A DNA stretch of 64,000 nucleotides from Butyrivibrio sp. (GTDB taxonomy: Bacteria; Bacillota; Clostridia; Lachnospirales; Lachnospiraceae): contig SVGA01000009.1 in the NCBI GenBank assembly GCA_015056575.1, positions 1 through 64,000 on the forward strand. Direction: 5' to 3'. Position numbers and translations under genes: made by a program. A model generated the notes under the pieces. The model searched no databases, was not told where the DNA came from, and was given only the letters and a program-made list of their open reading frames with translations. Below are positions 19,001 to 27,500 of the stretch, piece by piece; the first letter of the stretch is position 1; the number at the start of each line of letters is the position of its first letter.

Positions 19001-20477
19001 AAAAGAGGAGACAGAATTCTTTATCGATAAGACAGCTCCCAAGATTGCCGTATATTACGACAACAACAATGCAAAGAACGGATTCTATTACAAGGATGCC
19101 CGTCTTGCCACAGTAGATATCGAAGACCTTTCCTTCACCGGAGACATGGTCAGCGTAAGACAGACTGATACAGAAGATCCCGGAGCAATGCCTTCACTTG
19201 GAGGATTCTCATCATCAGGCATGAAGAACACAGCACAGATGCTCTTTGCAGATGATGGAAGCTATGCTTATGTCATCAACTGCGAGGATCTTGCAGGTAA
19301 CCAGGCAGAGGCATTCACAGCTGACATGTTTGTAATTGACAGAACTATCCCTGAGGTTAAGTTCTCGGGTGTTGAGAATTTCTCAGCCAACAACGGAACC
19401 GTAGCACCGGCAGTATCTTATGTGGACAAGCACATGGACATCGACGCAAGCTTCATTTCATTGACAGGTTCCAACAACGGCGCAGTTAACCTTGCAAATA
19501 CAGTAGACAGAACAGAGAATGGCTTCGTTGTTTCCTACAGCGACTTCGAGCATGTTAAGGGCATGGATGACCTCTATATCTTAAAGGCTCACGTCCTTGA
19601 CCTTGCAGGTAACGAGAACGAGGATGAGCTGGTATTCTCAGTAAACAGATTCGGTTCAGTATTCGTTCTGGGCGAGGCAACAAAGCTTCTTAACGAGCAG
19701 TATTACACCAAGGAGCCCATCGACGTATCAATCACTGAGATCAACGTTGACGAGCTCACACAGAAGACAGTTTCCATCAGCCGTGACGGAGACATCAAGG
19801 AACTTAAGAGCGGAAGACAGTACAACGTAGCAAAACAGGGCTCTGACACAAGCTGGAAGACATATACCTATACTGTTTCCAGGGACAACTTTGGCAAGGA
19901 CGGTATCTACTCCGTAACTATCTACACCAAGGACAGAGCCACAAACGTTCAGGACAACAAGAGCAGAGACGCAGAGGTTAACTTCGCTGTTGATAAGACT
20001 GCTCCCAGTATTGTTACAGCAGGACTTAAGGAAGGAGAGGTATACAAAGAGACTTCTCACACTGTCAACATCGACGTAACAGATAACATGGGTGTAACAA
20101 ACCTCACAGTATTCAAGGACGGAAAAGAGGTTGATACCTACGATGAAGAACAGCTTGCTGCCGACAATGGCGTTGAGAGCATCACTCTTTCCGAATCAGA
20201 CAACAAGCAGGCGCTTAAGTTCGTTGCAGAGGACGTAGCAGGAAACGTAACAACATTGGAGTTTAATGACATCCTGGTTTCCACAAAAGAGACTGAGATC
20301 CTTCCTGTTGCAAGTGACTCAGAAGGAACAATGGAAGTTGAGTCTGAAGTACTTGGTGAAAAGAGAGAAAGATCTGCTATCGGATTTATTATCCTGGCAC
20401 TGGGCGTAGTCGCTGCCGGAGCAGGAGCCGGTGTAACTCTCTATAAGAAGAAACAGAACTCTGCATCTGAGGATTGA
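16056..20477 (+). CDS. large Ig-like repeat surface protein with C-terminal membrane anchor
   Basis: 1473 residues. A signal peptide (about 1-32, ending NVSA) is followed by a long Glu/Pro/Ala-rich acidic stalk (to about 150). Then come roughly ten beta-sandwich repeats, several marked by DKTAP or DRTIP at the start and by DLAGN or DVAGN near the end, as in bacterial Ig-like repeats. One TM helix with a KKK stop-transfer ends the protein; there is no LPXTG motif. It is probably an exposed adhesin or stalk. The ATG at 16056 follows TAGGAGGAG by 8 bases; a GTG at 16047 overlaps that site. It is the first gene of the locus. No function can be assigned from sequence. Confidence 0.85.
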   Translation: MKPANVKSRILKRLIPVLLVPVVLSSNFAAINVSADEETVIEANSQNETIENETPVAEETPAVEEAPAEEEAPAEGENFSQEQTPAEENVTEGEPVVTAPEGEAPAETVAPAEGEPEEVEETEEETEELEGEEEEEETEEESEEETSGVKLLGRGRWNPEPEYVSVTLDGNDAAQEGIHVFFTNEENAATEVAFGNPVDVFAGYEDDDDASISLSIEVQEHYTLTQVTFNDEDCGTSRTIEVSGEDLNEDGNTLYIEAEKDDIKDPEITGVTLTGTAATDSGLTFIPVTAASDAVLTVTAKDEAESAVAPSSGIAGAKVVINGTAVDMRKEQNDDGTVTFTWSPSEGDYSIYEIGDITVKDNCNNAVTAGALEYLTADKICYYNPEASLSLDKIKTSKESDAWFNINDNAKKAEYNIVFNGKSVAPVDEITAVAADGSVHTLTSELSCNYNSGMHAFYVTAKFSVDKTQVSEESTALGNGISNFTFMAKRYGDTEAKKIGEHIVKIDLTDIDASPLNPVVDDQERTATFTLPAQWNNPNESGLKSATVSYKYEGQRIELKHHQFLIWGWDTEEVKDFEENFSSIELNLTVDGEAVIHDETADTVTTTCTLEDIKTDKERVIYGKYVIKSVVLEDWAGNRRETACINGERSWDLFKPIITQHYYTDEVAPRFGEIKFYKEDIKGAVDIYDTDLEKVAFVALEDLPDKVMEATVPEGLSEESGNVTDIPLTPVKRYTYDFTMGEGEYYFKTWAKDRAANENDLDSYKIVVDKTAPVVSVSYNGQDTPAKYYNAKDGQVNVKFTVTEKWMDFENSYVEVVGVTEDGSDGTINSKNLYSSAENYGWSGKVGDHTHELTIPVTVDGTYHVKYVVKDLAENGGDLVELEAEFILDTKSPEVIEYKFTGPEARNGKYYNDTRTLTVVVKDLTFDTASKAVINQEYGTAKQSDWEETGAYTFTKTIEFKEDGIYSFVLTLKDLAGNAPTVKEETEFFIDKTAPKIAVYYDNNNAKNGFYYKDARLATVDIEDLSFTGDMVSVRQTDTEDPGAMPSLGGFSSSGMKNTAQMLFADDGSYAYVINCEDLAGNQAEAFTADMFVIDRTIPEVKFSGVENFSANNGTVAPAVSYVDKHMDIDASFISLTGSNNGAVNLANTVDRTENGFVVSYSDFEHVKGMDDLYILKAHVLDLAGNENEDELVFSVNRFGSVFVLGEATKLLNEQYYTKEPIDVSITEINVDELTQKTVSISRDGDIKELKSGRQYNVAKQGSDTSWKTYTYTVSRDNFGKDGIYSVTIYTKDRATNVQDNKSRDAEVNFAVDKTAPSIVTAGLKEGEVYKETSHTVNIDVTDNMGVTNLTVFKDGKEVDTYDEEQLAADNGVESITLSESDNKQALKFVAEDVAGNVTTLEFNDILVSTKETEILPVASDSEGTMEVESEVLGEKRERSAIGFIILALGVVAAGAGAGVTLYKKKQNSASED

Positions 20478-20502
20478 TAAAGGGATTTTATGAGGCGAGA
20501 AG

Positions 20503-22236
20503 ATGAGTAAGATTTTTAGAAAACTGATCACAACACTACTGGCTGCAAGCATAATGCTTGCGCCGGTAAGTGTAAATGCACAGGATGAAGCATCTTTAGG
20601 GCTGTCCCTCGAGGGAATCGAGGAGGCAGCTGTTGGTGCTTCTATAGAGGAAAACGAAAACACGGATGAAGCGACTGAGGAGATTTCTCTGGAAGCGGAT
20701 TCTGAGGAAAAAGAATCTGATGCCCCCGCAGCAGATGGCGAAGAGAGCGAGGAAGAGATCCCCGTATCCACAGTTGAATCCGTGGAAGAAGCCATGAACG
20801 GCGTGGTTCAGATCAATACAGTCTTTGATGATGACAGCGGCAAGAAGCATATCATCTATGGCGGAACAGGAATCCTTATCGGAAATCCTGAGAAGACAGA
20901 ATATGTTATTACCAACAACCACATCGTCAATCCCGACGCAGCCACCAAAAAGGCAGCATACAAGTACTACAAGATCCCTAACAAGGATAATGCCTGGGAC
21001 AACATTGAGCCCTACGTGGAAATAGTATTTGAAAATGACGTGACAGTGGCCTGTTCTGTTGTAAACTCCAGTGATAATCTGGATCTTTGCGTTCTTTCAC
21101 TTTCAACACCAAACCTTAACAGAACACCCCTGACACTTTTGGTTCAGGATCCCGATGAGAAGAAAAAGCCCTACTCAACAACGGATTCTGTATACGGTCT
21201 GGGATTCCCTGAGGGCGTAAGCTATGAGAATCCTGTATTTTATTCCAAAAAGGATGTGACCATGTCCTCCGGTAAGGTCGCCAATGTCACAGAATATAAC
21301 GGAGCAGATCTTATCCAGCACAATGCACAGATTTCCGTAAACAACTGCGGTGGTCCTCTTCTTAACGACAACGGCCTTGTTATCGGAATGAATGAGCTTA
21401 CAGGGGACAGCAACAATTATTACTCTCTGGATTCTACAGAGATTGCAAATATTCTGGACAGCCTTGGAATCGAATACAACAAGTTGACCCAGAGCGAGTA
21501 TGAGCAGTGGCTCCACAGGAACGATGTTCCCGAGGTAAAAGAGATTGAAAAGCCTGCCATTCAGATTGTTCGTCCCGATCCCGAGCCAAGCAAGACTCCC
21601 GTATGGCTTATCGCAGTGATCATTGTTCTGGCGGTTCTTGTTGTTGCTCTTATTGCTGGTTTTGTATTTATTATGATCAGACAGAACAAGCGCTCAGAGT
21701 CAGATGACAAGAAGGATAAAAAGAAATCTCAAAAGGGCGCACAGCAGGCTCCTACCATCGACAGATTCGGAAGACCCGTAAGTCAGTCACTGAATACAAC
21801 ACAGAAGCCGAATCCTCAGGTACAGATCCAGAGTAACGCAGGTTCTTTTGCCAAGGGAAATGAGACCACGACTCTTAATGTTCCCACTCAGGGAGAAGGA
21901 ACCACAGTTCTTGGAGGCTCTGCAGCTCCCGCTCAGGCTAACTTCTTGGGAACACTGATCCGCAGGAAGAACGGCGAGAACATTGTGATCAACAAGAATG
22001 ATTTCACCATCGGTAAGGACAGCCTGAACATTGACTTCAGAATTGCCGATAATAGCGCGATCAGCAGAAGACACGCTACTATCAAACAGGCCGGAGCAAA
22101 TATCATTATCGAGGATAATTTCTCCACCAACGGAACCTTTGTAAATGGCACAAGGCTTGCTGAGGGACAGACATCACCTATAAAGAGCGGCGATGTGATC
22201 ATGCTTGCAAACGAGGAATTCGACTACAGAATCTGA
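20503..22236 (+). CDS. membrane-anchored chymotrypsin-fold protease with cytosolic FHA domain; Cys replaces catalytic Ser
   Basis: 577 residues. Signal peptide (about 1-26), acidic linker, then an HtrA-like protease domain (about 90-330) with His140 in ITNNHIV and Asp194 in DNLDLCVL. The nucleophile position is Cys282 in VNNCGGPLL where the family has GNSGGP. No PDZ domain follows. One TM helix (about 366-388) leads to a Lys/Ser-rich cytosolic segment with TTVLG (467-471) and a C-terminal FHA domain (about 481-577, ISRRHA and NGTFVNG intact). The topology puts the protease outside and the phospho-Thr reader inside. It starts 25 bases after the Ig protein. It could be a cysteine protease or a dead protease acting as a binder. 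Confidence 0.85.
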   Translation: MSKIFRKLITTLLAASIMLAPVSVNAQDEASLGLSLEGIEEAAVGASIEENENTDEATEEISLEADSEEKESDAPAADGEESEEEIPVSTVESVEEAMNGVVQINTVFDDDSGKKHIIYGGTGILIGNPEKTEYVITNNHIVNPDAATKKAAYKYYKIPNKDNAWDNIEPYVEIVFENDVTVACSVVNSSDNLDLCVLSLSTPNLNRTPLTLLVQDPDEKKKPYSTTDSVYGLGFPEGVSYENPVFYSKKDVTMSSGKVANVTEYNGADLIQHNAQISVNNCGGPLLNDNGLVIGMNELTGDSNNYYSLDSTEIANILDSLGIEYNKLTQSEYEQWLHRNDVPEVKEIEKPAIQIVRPDPEPSKTPVWLIAVIIVLAVLVVALIAGFVFIMIRQNKRSESDDKKDKKKSQKGAQQAPTIDRFGRPVSQSLNTTQKPNPQVQIQSNAGSFAKGNETTTLNVPTQGEGTTVLGGSAAPAQANFLGTLIRRKNGENIVINKNDFTIGKDSLNIDFRIADNSAISRRHATIKQAGANIIIEDNFSTNGTFVNGTRLAEGQTSPIKSGDVIMLANEEFDYRI

Positions 22237-22304
22237 CAGATGGACCGGAAGGATTTGTAGGAACGCCTTAATGAAATAAAAAGGAATATGATGGGGCATA
22301 ACTT

Positions 22305-23231
22305 ATGAAAATTATAAGTTCACAGACTCATCTGTCATGCATATTGGATGAGGGAGAACATGTTTCGGCACTTGGAATGAAGATGCTGTCACAGATGAAG
22401 GATTCCCGCGTGATAAGCGCAGCACAGGTGGTATACAACGGAAGAGACAAGTTAATATACAGGACGGAAGATCTGGAGACGGTGACATCCATCAGCAGCT
22501 ATATCACAGCGGTAAATAAGCTTGTGATAGTCATAGGACTGGCAAAGCTGATCAAGCAGCTGGATGAGAGCGCATTTCTGGACAAGGAATTTCTGGAGGT
22601 GGAGCCGGAGGAGATTTACATCAATCCGGCAAGTGGAATGCCGGGGTTCATTGTTGCTCCCATAACCGGAAGTACGACCGGGATGCTCAGAAGACATTGG
22701 ATGGAGAGACTCTATCGCTCATTGTCATTCCTTCTTTTCGCAGGAGACGGAGCAGTTCCGGACGATCTCAAAGAACTGGTTACCATGCTCGAAAGGCAGA
22801 GCCTTGAGGAGAATAACAGCGGCGAGCTTAATATTTCAGACCTTATTGCCATCTGCAATTATGTTGTAGAGAATTTCGCAGACAGGACCATTGAAAATGC
22901 CGATGATATAACTCAGACTTCCCGGGGCGGCAGGGAGGCACGTCTTAGCTATTCCGGCAGATACGGAAACTTCACCTTATTTGCCATGAAGAATGATTTC
23001 ATCATCGGAAAATCCCCTGATTGCGATGGAAAGATACCTTTTAACAACGCCATCAGCCGCAGGCATGGGTGCCTTAATATTGAGCCTTCGGGAGTTTTCT
23101 ACACGGACCTTGGCAGCAGCAACCATTCGTATCTTAACGGCCGGATGCTAAACCCGGAGCAGAAAGTGGCAATAGCAAGCGGCGATACGCTGCGACTTGC
23201 GGATATGGATTTTGTTGTTGAGATATCATAA
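22305..23231 (+). CDS. DUF6382-like N-terminal domain plus FHA domain
   Basis: 308 residues, soluble. Residues 1-180 resemble the domain found next to FHA domains in Firmicute secretion or signalling loci (DUF6382 by my recollection). The C-terminal FHA domain (about 222-308) shows FIIGKSPDCD, AISRRHG and the SSNHSYLNG loop, so phospho-Thr binding looks intact. It lies between the protease-FHA protein and the ATPase, all on one strand with short gaps, so it is probably an adaptor for the phosphorylated partner of this locus. Confidence 0.75.
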   Translation: MKIISSQTHLSCILDEGEHVSALGMKMLSQMKDSRVISAAQVVYNGRDKLIYRTEDLETVTSISSYITAVNKLVIVIGLAKLIKQLDESAFLDKEFLEVEPEEIYINPASGMPGFIVAPITGSTTGMLRRHWMERLYRSLSFLLFAGDGAVPDDLKELVTMLERQSLEENNSGELNISDLIAICNYVVENFADRTIENADDITQTSRGGREARLSYSGRYGNFTLFAMKNDFIIGKSPDCDGKIPFNNAISRRHGCLNIEPSGVFYTDLGSSNHSYLNGRMLNPEQKVAIASGDTLRLADMDFVVEIS

Positions 23232-23248
23232 AGAATCGGAACCATATT

Positions 23249-24271
23249 ATGAAAGAGAAAAAAATACTCCTTATCAGCCTTGATCGGGAATATACCGAGA
23301 AGGTTGAGGGGGAAATAGCTTTTTTGCTAAATGAATATTCAAGACTTGAGATAATTGATTCCCGGGAATATCTGACAGAATACCTTAAAACAGATCATCC
23401 CAAGATAGATGTGTTGATCGCTGATGAGAGCATATATGCAGATGCACTTCGGGTTCAGCCCTCAGATAAGAGCTACAGGCTTGTGGAGGGCAGCAAGGAA
23501 GCGGATTCAGTCAGTAAGTATGAGGCTGATGAGGGAATCTTAAGCGCCATTGGAAATGACTTCCTTAAAAATACAGAACACGTCGATGAGACAACTCATG
23601 TGATAAATGTGGTATCTGCAGATGGTGGAAGCGGGAAGACCAGGGCTGCGATTGGAATCGCCGCGCAGCTGGCAGCCCTTGGCGGCAGGGTTCTCTATAT
23701 TGACGCCGAGGAAGTGCAGAACTTTGGAGAGTTTCTTCAGACGCAGGGGGATAACAAGTGGGCAAAAGATACTATGTCATTGGCCTTCATGAATCCTCAG
23801 GCGGATGCAAATGCACTTAATGAGCACATTCAAAGAGGAGCCTTCGATTATGTTCCGGCTTTCAAGTCGCCTCTTTTTGCATATAATATAGGACTTCAAT
23901 CCTACTACAACATGGCGGAGAAACTGGCAGCCGGGAGGCAGTATGAGTACATCGTGATCGAACACGGAAACGCGCTGACTAAGGACCTGGCAATGTTCCT
24001 TGGAAAGAGTACCACCATAGTCATGTGTACCGATCAGGGAATCGGCGCGGCAGAGAGGATCGAGAGATTCATGGATAACCTTATCGATTTTAAGGGACAG
24101 TGTATGCTCCTGTGCAGCCAGTATGATGAGGGCGAAAGCGATTTTGGGCAGAACCCCATCGTGTACAGATATCCTGTGTGTGAGACGGTTCGAAGGCAGA
24201 GAGAAAGAACAACACCGGAGGAGATGCTTGCAAAGGGTCTCTACAGAGCAGCCGCAGCAGCAGTCAGATAG
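23249..24271 (+). CDS. CpaE/MinD-like ATPase with receiver-like N-terminus
   Basis: 340 residues. The first ~100 residues look like a degenerate response-regulator fold (KILLISLD, later DVLIADES). A ParA/MinD-type ATPase follows, with P-loop DGGSGKT (125-131): the usual first Lys of the deviant Walker A KGGxGKT is Asp125, while the second Lys (130) is kept. LYIDAEE resembles the A' motif. Such fusions (CpaE, TadZ) position secretion machines at the pole. The location directly upstream of yukD and essC suggests a similar role for this system, which is inference. Confidence 0.75.
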   Translation: MKEKKILLISLDREYTEKVEGEIAFLLNEYSRLEIIDSREYLTEYLKTDHPKIDVLIADESIYADALRVQPSDKSYRLVEGSKEADSVSKYEADEGILSAIGNDFLKNTEHVDETTHVINVVSADGGSGKTRAAIGIAAQLAALGGRVLYIDAEEVQNFGEFLQTQGDNKWAKDTMSLAFMNPQADANALNEHIQRGAFDYVPAFKSPLFAYNIGLQSYYNMAEKLAAGRQYEYIVIEHGNALTKDLAMFLGKSTTIVMCTDQGIGAAERIERFMDNLIDFKGQCMLLCSQYDEGESDFGQNPIVYRYPVCETVRRQRERTTPEEMLAKGLYRAAAAAVR

Positions 24272-24284
24272 GCAGGTTTAAACA

Positions 24285-24542
24285 ATGGGTGAGAATATAA
24301 TTGTAATTTTCAAAAGAAAAAGCGATGGCAGTGAAGTTGATCTTGAGATCCCATCAAACCTTTCAGCCAATGAGCTTATATATGGACTGAACGAGAGCTT
24401 TGGCCTTGGAATCAACATGGATAAGCCCTCGGAATGCTATCTGAGAGCAGATGAACCCAAGGCACTCATAAGAGGGGAAAGAACCCTTGAGGAATTGGGA
24501 CTTAGAGATGGAACTATTATTTATTTTGATGAACGGCAGTAA
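24285..24542 (+). CDS. YukD/EsaB ubiquitin-like protein
   Basis: 85 residues with a beta-grasp pattern: VIFKRKSDGSEVDLEIP at the N-terminus, a central helix SANELIYGLNE, and the end TLEELGLRDGTIIYF typical of YukD/EsaB. EsaB is a cytosolic core or regulatory component of type VIIb secretion. It is 3 bases ahead of essC, the arrangement seen in Bacillus (yukD-yukC-yukB) and Staphylococcus minus essB. Confidence 0.85.
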   Translation: MGENIIVIFKRKSDGSEVDLEIPSNLSANELIYGLNESFGLGINMDKPSECYLRADEPKALIRGERTLEELGLRDGTIIYFDERQ

Positions 24543-24545
24543 AAA

Positions 24546-27500
24546 ATGAATTTTAAGCTAACTATTTACAACAACAGATTATATAAAGAAGTGGTACTGA
24601 CACCGGACAGTGATCGTATCACCATCGGAACCGGCAAGGACAACAGAGTATGTTTTCTAAAGGAAAATTTCTGGAGAGAGTTCCGAGTGGAGATCATGAA
24701 GCAGAATGAATCATTCATTGCATCCACAGAGGACGATGTTTTTTTCAGAAATGACAGCTCGGTAAAAGAGAAGATTCACATTTTCAATTCCGGTGACTGC
24801 ATTGAGGTCTGTGACGCTGCCACAGAGCGCGGAATCGTGTTTCTTGATTTTTCAGAGGACTTCGGCGATAAGCAGGACAATTACAACCTGCAGATCACAC
24901 TGGGAGGAGCACCTCAGTTCACTCTCGGAGGAAGCCCTGACTGCGATATCGTAATAGGCAACAATGCCATCAGGGGAGAGAAGGTTCTTTTCAAAAGAAC
25001 TCCCGAAGGCTTTGAGGTTGATCAGACAAAGAGCCACTACGGAGTTATGGTGAACGGCTTTACCCCTAAGAACCAGAAGAGGATCGTGGTCGAGAACGAG
25101 CACTTTTTTGAGTACTGCGGAAGCTTCTTCTATCTCGAGGGTGACTGCATCTATACCTCTGACAACGGCACTGTGACAACAAGGTTTAAGACCTTTGATA
25201 TCCTGCCCCAGACCAATCATTATCATTACCCGCAGTTTCTTAGAAGCGCAAGGCAGCAGTACCTGGATCCGGACGAGAAACCTGAAGTTCTGCCACCTAA
25301 AGCTGCGCCTCAGGAACCGAAGAGAAATCTTTTGATGATTCTTTTGCCCACAGTTATCACACTTTGCCTGATGGTATTTATCAGGGGAAGAATGATGGGC
25401 GGAAACAAGCTGTTTGTTGTCTACTTCGCAGCAACCATGTGCGTCAGCGGTGCCATGAGTGTGTGGAATTACGTCAACAGCAACAAGGAATACAAACAGA
25501 AGATTGCATTAAGGACTAAAGTCTATAACGAATATATGGACAGGAAAGAGGAAGAGCTCACCCGGTTGAGACAGGAGGAGCGAACCCTTGAGTCCGAGAA
25601 AAACAGGTCCCTGGAAGAGACAGTCAGAAATATAAACGATTTCAGCGCAAGGCTCTTTGAGAAAGAGAAGGACCACGATGACTTCCTCAATGTCAGGATA
25701 GGTAACGGCAGGGTTGAGTCCCTCTGTCAGATTGATTTCAAGAAGCAGGAGTATGTCGAGACCGAGGACATGCTCATGGATTATCCGGAAAAGATGCATG
25801 ACAAGTACCAGTTCATCGACGACATGCCGGTGGTTCTGGAACTGGCAAAGTGCAATGCTATAGGCATTGTGGGTATCAGAGACAAGCTGTATCAGATCCT
25901 TAAGAACATGATCATCACCGTTTCCGGACAGCATTTCTATGGCGACGTCAAAGAGTTTATCATCATGGACCGGGAGGACGTTAAGTTTTTTGAATGGGCA
26001 AGATGGTTCAAGAACTTTAGCGATGAGGCCAGCGGTTCAAGGTTCATCATATACGATGACGACAGCGCCAAGAGCGGTCTTGAGTATCTTTACGGAAATC
26101 TGTCGGCAAGAGAGGCTCTGAGGGACGAGCAGTTAAAGGCCCTGAACCATTTTGTGGTTTACGTTTATCGCTCAGCGAAATTTATGGAGCATCCGGTAAA
26201 AGAGTATGTGAAATGCGCTAACAAGCTTGGATTTTCCTTTGTGTTCTTTGAAGAATATGAGGAAATGCTCCATAACGCCTGTGATAAAAGGGTCTTCCTT
26301 GAGCCTGACAAGAACCACGGATTCATTCAGGACATCAAGGATGGCACAAAGATACAGTATTTCGACTATAACCATATTTCCATGGAAGTGGCAAAGAGTT
26401 GCGCCAAGAAGCTTGCTCCTGTGTATATCAAGGAGCTCAGCCTTGAGAGTACTCTTACCAAGAACATCTCCTTCTATCAGCTCCTTGGCATCATGAGTGC
26501 CTATGACTTGAATCTTGAGGAGAGATGGGCCAAGTCGAAAGTTTACGAGAGCATGGCTGCGCCTCTTGGAGTTAAGAGCGGAGATGAGATAATCGCTCTT
26601 GACCTTCATGAGAAGTATCACGGACCTCACGGACTTGTGGCCGGTACCACCGGTTCAGGTAAGTCTGAGATCATGCAGTCGTATATCCTTTCAATAGCAA
26701 CTCTTTTCCACCCTTATGATGTGAGCTTTATCATCATCGACTTTAAGGGCGGCGGAATGGCAAACCAATTTAAAAACCTGCCTCACTTAAACGGCGCCAT
26801 TACAAATATTGATGGTAAGCAGATCGACAGATCCCTTAAGTCAATCAAGGCAGAGCTCTTAAAGAGACAGGCACTGTTTGCAAAATACGAAGTTAACCAG
26901 ATAGATAACTATATAAAGCTCTACAAGGAAGGCAAAGCGGAGGTTCCGCTTCCGCACCTTATCCTGTTGGTAGACGAGTTTGCTGAGCTTAAGGCTGATC
27001 AGCCTGAGTTCATGAAGGAGCTTATCTCCACAGCCCGTATCGGACGAAGCCTTGGTGTTCACCTGATACTTGCAACCCAGAAGCCGGCCGGTGTCGTAAA
27101 CGACCAGATCTGGAGTAACTCCAAGTTTAAACTCTGTCTGAAGGTACAGGATAAGAGTGATTCCAATGAAGTGCTTCACTCACCTCTGGCCGCAGAGATC
27201 AGAGAGCCCGGACGAGCTTATCTTCAGGTTGGTAACAACGAGATATTCGAGCTTTTCCAGTCGGCCTACAGTGGGGCTCCTGCCTTTGTGCAGAGTACTA
27301 ATGCCAGAAGGAAGTTCAAGATCAGCAGCGTGGATCTTTCAGGCAAAAGAACTGTTCTCTACGAGCAGAAGCCTGAGAAGAGCGAGGCTTCCATGACACA
27401 GCTGGATGCAGTGGTTGAGTATGTAGCGGATTACTGCAAGAACGCTCAGATTGCAAAGCTGCCTGACATCTGTCTGCCGCCTCTTGAGGAAGTAATTCCT

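Noticed and set aside
16056..20477. Sortase-anchored protein
   Set aside because: The C-terminus has a TM helix and a Lys tail but no LPXTG-like motif before it.
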